In this document: piece after piece, positions 21,220 to 22,500 of the stretch
Layout of the letters: every line of letters starts with the position of its first letter
Position numbering within the stretch: the first letter of the stretch is position 1
NCBI GenBank assembly: GCA_034096865.1
Contig: JAWQFJ010014178.1
Location: 1-22,500 of the forward strand
Origin: Theodoxus fluviatilis
Taxonomy: Eukaryota; Mollusca; Gastropoda; Cycloneritida; Neritidae
DNA length: 22,500 nt
Reading direction: 5' to 3'
The notes under the pieces: model-generated
The model's input: the letters and a program-made list of their open reading frames with translations, nothing else
What the model was told of the DNA's origin: nothing
Database searches by the model: none
Position numbers and translations under genes: made by a program

Positions 21220-21621
21220 ATGTGTTTACAAGAGCTTGACTTCATGCTTAACAATAACATTCTGATACCACAAACCCCTTCTGGTTAGTGAAGACTGGGG
21301 GGATGGGGAGGGGGGGGGGTGGGTGTGTGTATATCTCCCCTATACACACATGATGGTGGTGGGTGGGATGGGGGGTGGGGGCACTATGGGGTGTACACAT
21401 TCTCAACTTATGCTACTCACAGTGGGGACTGGAGAGGCAGGGGGGGCACCAGGGGGTTGAGGGTGGGGAGAGCCACATCCAGGGTTCGGCGGTAGGTCCA
21501 GGTGGACATCCCACTGCCCGCCACCAGGGCGCGCCCTGAGTCCAGCTCCAGCACTGGCTTGAAGTCTGGCAGCTGTCCTGGCAGCATGTTGAACAGAATG
21601 TGGTTTTCTCCCCCATTCCAC
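9310..21621 (-). CDS. EXT2: EXT2 ortholog (exostosin-2, heparan sulfate co-polymerase), 3' nine coding exons, 5' incomplete
   Basis: Joining nine minus-strand exons (21421-21621, 20397-20592, 19589-19728, 18239-18464, 12998-13181, 12274-12343, 11824-11920, 10250-10393, 9310-9660) gives 1609 nt, 535 residues plus TGA. Every intron is GT-AG and every codon phase closes. Residues 1 to about 250 match the latter part of the GT47 domain ([43 protein letters not shown]). Residues about 255-535 are a complete GT64 domain: [33 protein letters not shown], the metal-binding DDD at 355-357, [31 protein letters not shown], and the EXT2-type ending NDIGSL. In the family, EXT2 is a type II Golgi membrane protein that forms the heparan sulfate polymerase with EXT1. 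Vertebrate EXT2 is about 718 residues, so roughly 180-190 N-terminal residues should lie beyond 22500. Asn-X-Ser/Thr sequons are at 114, 392 and 454. EXT2 is preferred over EXT1 or EXTL3 because the C-terminus and GT64 motifs match EXT2 as I remember it; a homology search would settle this. Confidence 0.95.
9661..10249 (-). other. EXT2: EXT2 intron H-I
   Basis: 589-bp intron with donor GTGACA and acceptor TGTTGCAG. No other feature seen. Confidence 0.9.
10250..10393 (-). CDS. EXT2: EXT2 exon H, GT64 core
   Basis: 144 nt, exactly 48 codons: [44 protein letters not shown]. This is the GT64 acceptor/donor-site core with strong EXT2 identity. It includes sequon NAT. The acceptor is CTGCCACAG-like (GGCAG before 10393) and the donor GTGACA. 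Both introns are phase 0. Confidence 0.95.
10394..11823 (-). other. EXT2: EXT2 intron G-H
   Basis: 1430-bp intron. Its 5' 830 bp are almost wholly the 56-bp minisatellite. The remainder includes a TCAAT/TGATT-rich stretch near 10825-10905 that can pair with itself. Confidence 0.9.
10991..11821. repeat. 56-bp minisatellite, 15 units, abutting a splice donor
   Basis: Units start at 10991, 11046 (first unit 55 bp), then every 56 bp from 11102 to 11774; the last is truncated after 48 bp at intron position +3 of the exon G donor. Copies differ mainly at two sites: CAACATGGG versus CATCATGGG, and GGTATC versus GGTGTC. Because 56 is not a multiple of three and the unit lacks stops on plus, all three plus frames stay open, giving spurious 287-325 codon frames. 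Confidence 0.97.
11824..11920 (-). CDS. EXT2: EXT2 exon G, GT64 DxD exon
   Basis: 97 nt: one base completing Arg, then 32 codons [18 protein letters not shown] to ELEFGYE. It holds the DDD metal/UDP-sugar binding motif of GT64. The acceptor is TTGTTTCAG and the donor GTAAGG, phase 0. The downstream intron is odd: a 56-bp minisatellite matches right up to intron position +3, so only GT of the donor lies outside the repeat. Confidence 0.95.
11921..12273 (-). other. EXT2: EXT2 intron F-G
   Basis: 353-bp intron, donor GTAGGG, acceptor TTGTTTCAG, with nothing else recognised. Confidence 0.9.
12274..12343 (-). CDS. EXT2: EXT2 exon F, small GT64 exon
   Basis: 70 nt that completes a Met codon (A|TG), then 22 codons [10 protein letters not shown] to KKNKLSN and two bases of Arg. 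It matches the EXT2 stretch before FFPYDE. The acceptor is CTGTTTCAG and the donor GTAGGG. It is too short to stand out as an open frame; it was found from the protein gap and confirmed by phase closure on both sides. Confidence 0.9.
12344..12997 (-). other. EXT2: EXT2 intron E-F with CA microsatellites
   Basis: 654-bp intron, donor GTCAGT, acceptor CTGTTTCAG. (CA)n tracts lie at 12681-12788 and 12844-12868. Confidence 0.9.
12681..12868. repeat. (CA)n microsatellites in EXT2 intron
   Basis: Two CA blocks, 12681-12788 (briefly interrupted near 12719-12724) and 12844-12868, separated by unique sequence. On the transcribed strand they are (UG)n. Confidence 0.95.
12998..13181 (-). CDS. EXT2: EXT2 exon E, start of GT64 domain
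   Basis: 184 nt, 61 codons plus one base. It reads [14 protein letters not shown], then [18 protein letters not shown] and [17 protein letters not shown], the opening strand-helix-strand of GT64. The start is set at the acceptor CTTCTTGCAG just above 13181, which preserves phase with exon D. A second in-phase CAG lies nine bases further in and would drop three residues. The donor is GTCAGT, phase 1. Confidence 0.92.
13257..15265. mobile_element. TTAA-flanked DNA transposon remnant with GGCAAGACAC inverted termini
   Basis: A 2001-bp body (13261-15261) begins GGCAAGACAC and ends with its exact complement GTGTCTTGCC. It is flanked by TTAA at 13257-13260 and 15262-15265. TTAA duplication is typical of Kolobok and piggyBac superfamilies (established); which applies here is inference. 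It encodes only a 157-codon zinc-ribbon-like frame on the minus strand. The left 900 bp is AT-rich without coding potential, so this is probably an internally deleted, non-autonomous copy. Confidence 0.8.
14207..14680 (-). pseudogene. N-terminal transposase-like fragment with CX2C...CX2C zinc-ribbon-like motif
   Basis: A 157-codon frame inside the TTAA element. The likely start is [10 protein letters not shown] at Met7, since short basic MPR-type starts are common in transposon proteins. It has a Ser/Pro-rich linker (residues about 35-70), a charged helix (72-105), then C110-P-N-C113 and C135-L-K-C138 with GLTSK between, a pattern I associate with the N-terminal region of Mutator-like/Kolobok-type transposase proteins in invertebrates. 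No catalytic domain follows; the frame stops at 14207. Function is not demonstrated; it could also be a short element-encoded DNA-binding protein. Confidence 0.55.
15266..15869. other. Intron sequence with weak tRNA-derived SINE signal
   Basis: Just right of the TTAA element, GGGTTCAATCC (about 15279-15289) resembles a Pol III B box, but no A box or tRNA-like fold is visible. The rest up to 15869 is moderately GC-rich; a 120-codon plus frame there has no recognisable domain. Confidence 0.35.
15870..15955. repeat. (GAAT)n tetranucleotide repeat
   Basis: Near-pure GAAT/ATGA tetranucleotide array with a few early interruptions. Confidence 0.95.
15978..17693. repeat. 18/21-bp purine-rich minisatellite, about 90 units
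   Basis: Unit GGGGAGGAGTAGGAGCAA (18 bp) with a recurrent 21-bp variant having TAAAAGGAGC, plus GTGTAC, GAAGTA and GAGTGA variants. About 89% purine on plus, so nearly all pyrimidine in the EXT2 pre-mRNA. Most unit lengths are multiples of three, keeping all frames open for hundreds of codons (RSKGRS, GVGARG, LAPTPP and similar), broken where 17-bp units occur near 17101 and 17416. These frames are artefacts. Confidence 0.97.
17816..17954. repeat. (GA)n microsatellite
   Basis: Pure (GA)n to about 17904, then interrupted by GTGCGAGAGAGCATGCG-type units, then GA again to 17954. Confidence 0.96.
17961..18042. repeat. (ACAG)n tetranucleotide repeat
   Basis: Near-pure GACA repeat following directly on the GA array. 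It is part of one compound block with the neighbouring arrays. Confidence 0.96.
18126..18181. repeat. (CA)n microsatellite near exon D donor
   Basis: CA repeat with CG interruptions ending about 57 bp from the exon D splice donor. On the transcript it is (UG)n. Confidence 0.94.
18239..18464 (-). CDS. EXT2: EXT2 exon D, end of GT47 and interdomain linker
   Basis: 226 nt: one base completing Arg, then 75 codons ([14 protein letters not shown] to [10 protein letters not shown]). It contains [18 protein letters not shown] and [16 protein letters not shown], characteristic of the end of the EXT2 GT47 region. The acceptor is TGTCTCCAG and the donor GTAGGG, phase 0. The linker after NDIPNK is about two residues shorter than in vertebrate EXT2 as I recall it. 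A 5-kb intron follows. Confidence 0.95.
18555..19195. promoter_or_regulatory. Cluster of nuclear-receptor half-sites (AGGTCA/TGACCT)
   Basis: I count about 21 exact AGGTCA or TGACCT hexamers here, many as TGACCTTGA, the complement of TCAAGGTCA. That extended half-site is the known monomer site of the ERR and FTZ-F1/SF-1 receptor groups. Several sit as inverted pairs such as TGACCTTG...CAAGGTCA. Receptor binding is inference; no expression evidence is in the sequence. Confidence 0.45.
19303..19363. repeat. (CGGA)n block with CCCGGACGGACGGACGG modules
   Basis: Three modules of CCC/GCCC followed by GGAC repeats, inside the right part of the half-site-rich element. Confidence 0.93.
19589..19728 (-). 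CDS. EXT2: EXT2 exon C, GT47 C-terminal core
   Basis: 140 nt, 46 codons plus two bases. [18 protein letters not shown] and [11 protein letters not shown] carry the conserved GT47 nucleotide-sugar-site signature (small Gly/Arg-rich turn, then PFSEVLDW). The acceptor is GGTTACAG and the donor GTAAGC. The split Arg codon AG|G joins exon D. Confidence 0.95.
19729..20396 (-). other. EXT2: EXT2 intron B-C
   Basis: 668-bp intron, donor GTATGG, acceptor GGTTACAG, dominated by a purine-rich GGA/GAA tract. Confidence 0.9.
19835..20310. repeat. GGA/GAA purine tract
   Basis: (GGA)n to about 19995, then mixed GGA/GAA (GAGGAAGAA) to about 20180, then degenerate purine-rich sequence. It gives poly-Glu, poly-Arg and poly-Gly frames on plus and poly-Ser, poly-Pro and poly-Leu on minus, all artefacts. 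The long one-sided purine strand is a candidate triplex (H-DNA) former. Confidence 0.95.
20397..20592 (-). CDS. EXT2: EXT2 exon B, GT47 part
   Basis: 196 nt: one base completing Leu split with exon A, then 65 codons. It encodes [20 protein letters not shown] through [15 protein letters not shown], matching the EXT2 GT47 region. It contains sequon NFT. The acceptor is GGCTGCAG and the donor GTATGG, phase 0. Confidence 0.94.
20726..20772. repeat. (GT)n microsatellite
   Basis: Pure GT run followed by alternating purine/pyrimidine-rich sequence to about 20915. Confidence 0.95.
20984..21043. repeat. (TGA)n trinucleotide repeat
   Basis: About 20 TGA/ATG triplets with one ATA interruption, then degenerate GACGAC triplets to about 21068. 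Confidence 0.95.
21139..21219. repeat. (GT)n microsatellite, about 40 units
   Basis: Uninterrupted GT dinucleotide run, the longest pure dinucleotide tract in the EXT2 A-B intron. Confidence 0.96.
21296..21392 (+). other. G-rich tract, G-quadruplex candidate
   Basis: Plus strand has repeated runs of three or more G (GGGGGGATGGGGAGGGG, later GGTGGGTGGGATGGGG). It lies on the template strand just inside the exon A donor; the EXT2 RNA is C-rich here. Confidence 0.8.
21421..21621 (-). CDS. EXT2: EXT2 exon A (first exon in window), GT47 part
   Basis: 201 nt: one base completing a split Arg, 66 codons, two bases of the next codon. It encodes [15 protein letters not shown] and [13 protein letters not shown], which are GT47 motifs of EXT2. 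The acceptor is CCAATACAG before 21621 and the donor is GTGAGT at 21420-21415. The acceptor phase (AG|G) implies an upstream exon ending in AG, not found before 22500. The donor sits about 30 bp from a long G-rich tract on the plus strand. Confidence 0.93.
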
Positions 21622-22500
21622 CTGTATTGGAAGACACAACAATCTGAACAAACAAACAAATGAAACAAACAAATAAATGAATAATTCAGTAGCCAACTGC
21701 CTATCTAAATAGTGAGTAGTACAATCAAGCACTGACTGAAAGTACATCTGTTTCTCTAGACTGACAATTGAGTGGAGCGCCAAAATTGCATTGCCTTCTC
21801 AGCACTGCACATCATTTGCTGGCACTGAATGAATGAAACAACCTGTAAGACAATGTCTGTAGTGCTGTGCTCCATCAAGTCAAATTACCACCTCCTGAAA
21901 CTATGGGCAGACATAGATTTCTTGACTGCTGCCACTGACTAGTTCTCTCTTTCTCTGATGCCATCTTGCAGGTGCAGTAAAAAGTCAATCATGTTTTATC
22001 TACAATCTGGTAAACAAAAATACACAAACATTTATAATTTCCTACCATGAAGTTGAGGTCATTTTACAGTGAGTTAAAACTGGCTGAGAGGACAGTTGCA
22101 CATGTATGCTTTCAACAAGTTTGTCACTCAAAGGGAAAATGATACAGGGAGCAGTCTCAGACCTCAGATGGAGACCAAACTGAGGATTGACCTCCTGACC
22201 TCCCAGTGAACTCATCAATGCTTTAACCCTTCAGCTCTTGAGGTTCTTGACAAACTTGTCTGCACATGTTGCTATTTCCAGATTTCACTCATTCTGATGA
22301 CATTACTTTGGGTCTTACAGGCCTGAGTACCCCACTCCTGTAGTGTCTGCTAGTCTCTTATCAATGATAAATCACAGATATCTGGTCTGAAAATTCGCGG
22401 CATCTGACTGCATGACTTGACAAATGAAAAATGAAACAAATCTCATCATTACAGTGGCATTAACATTGCTTTGACATTTCAGTTTTCTTCGTATGAAGAA
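21622..22500 (-). other. EXT2: EXT2 intron sequence upstream of exon A, no exon found
   Basis: No frame matches the expected preceding EXT2 stretch, so the intron extends past the window. On minus, a stretch near 22160-22230 (GGAGGTCAATCC) weakly resembles a decayed tRNA-derived SINE. Confidence 0.6.

Larger units (their letters stand above)
20593..21420 (-). other. EXT2: EXT2 intron A-B
   Basis: 828-bp intron, donor GTGAGT, acceptor GGCTGCAG, carrying GT, TGA and G-rich tracts listed separately. Confidence 0.9.

Overview
This is eukaryotic, intron-rich, repeat-laden DNA from an invertebrate. Three things suggest a lophotrochozoan, most likely a mollusc (inference): CA/GACA/GGA microsatellites everywhere, an RT/C2H2-finger LINE of a type I associate with gastropod genomes, and an intronic repeat full of TGACCT/AGGTCA with a (CGGA)n block. 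No bacterial-type genes, RNA genes or CRISPR arrays are visible.

The only host gene I can support is an EXT2 (exostosin-2) ortholog on the minus strand. Nine coding exons lie between 21621 and 9310. All eight introns are GT-AG and every codon phase closes across the junctions. The joined exons give 535 residues plus stop: the latter part of the GT47 domain, the linker and the complete GT64 domain. The 5' exons (signal anchor, start of GT47) lie beyond position 22500. EXT2 partners EXT1 in the Golgi to polymerise heparan sulfate.

Layout, left to right. 1-1726: flank with a CA/CG microsatellite. 1727-3783: an apparently identical head-to-tail duplication of a 1028-bp unit, each copy holding a foldback/MITE-like element. 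4441-4620: four 45-bp repeats. 5313-6786: a 5'-truncated LINE with one frameshift, flanked by a 12-bp target-site duplication. 6787-9309: EXT2 downstream/3'UTR region. 9310-21621: EXT2. Its introns carry a 15-copy 56-bp minisatellite that runs up to intron position +3 of a splice donor; a 2001-bp TTAA-flanked DNA transposon remnant with a zinc-ribbon-like ORF; a 2.3-kb compound array including about 90 copies of an 18/21-bp purine-rich repeat; an 865-bp terminal-inverted-repeat element carrying about 21 nuclear-receptor half-sites; a GGA/GAA tract; TGA and GT microsatellites; and a G-rich tract. 21622-22500: intron sequence leading to upstream exons not in the window.

I found no convincing new gene system. 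The items most worth a second look are the receptor-half-site-rich mobile element, the minisatellite fused to a splice donor, the TTAA element and the exact 1028-bp duplication.
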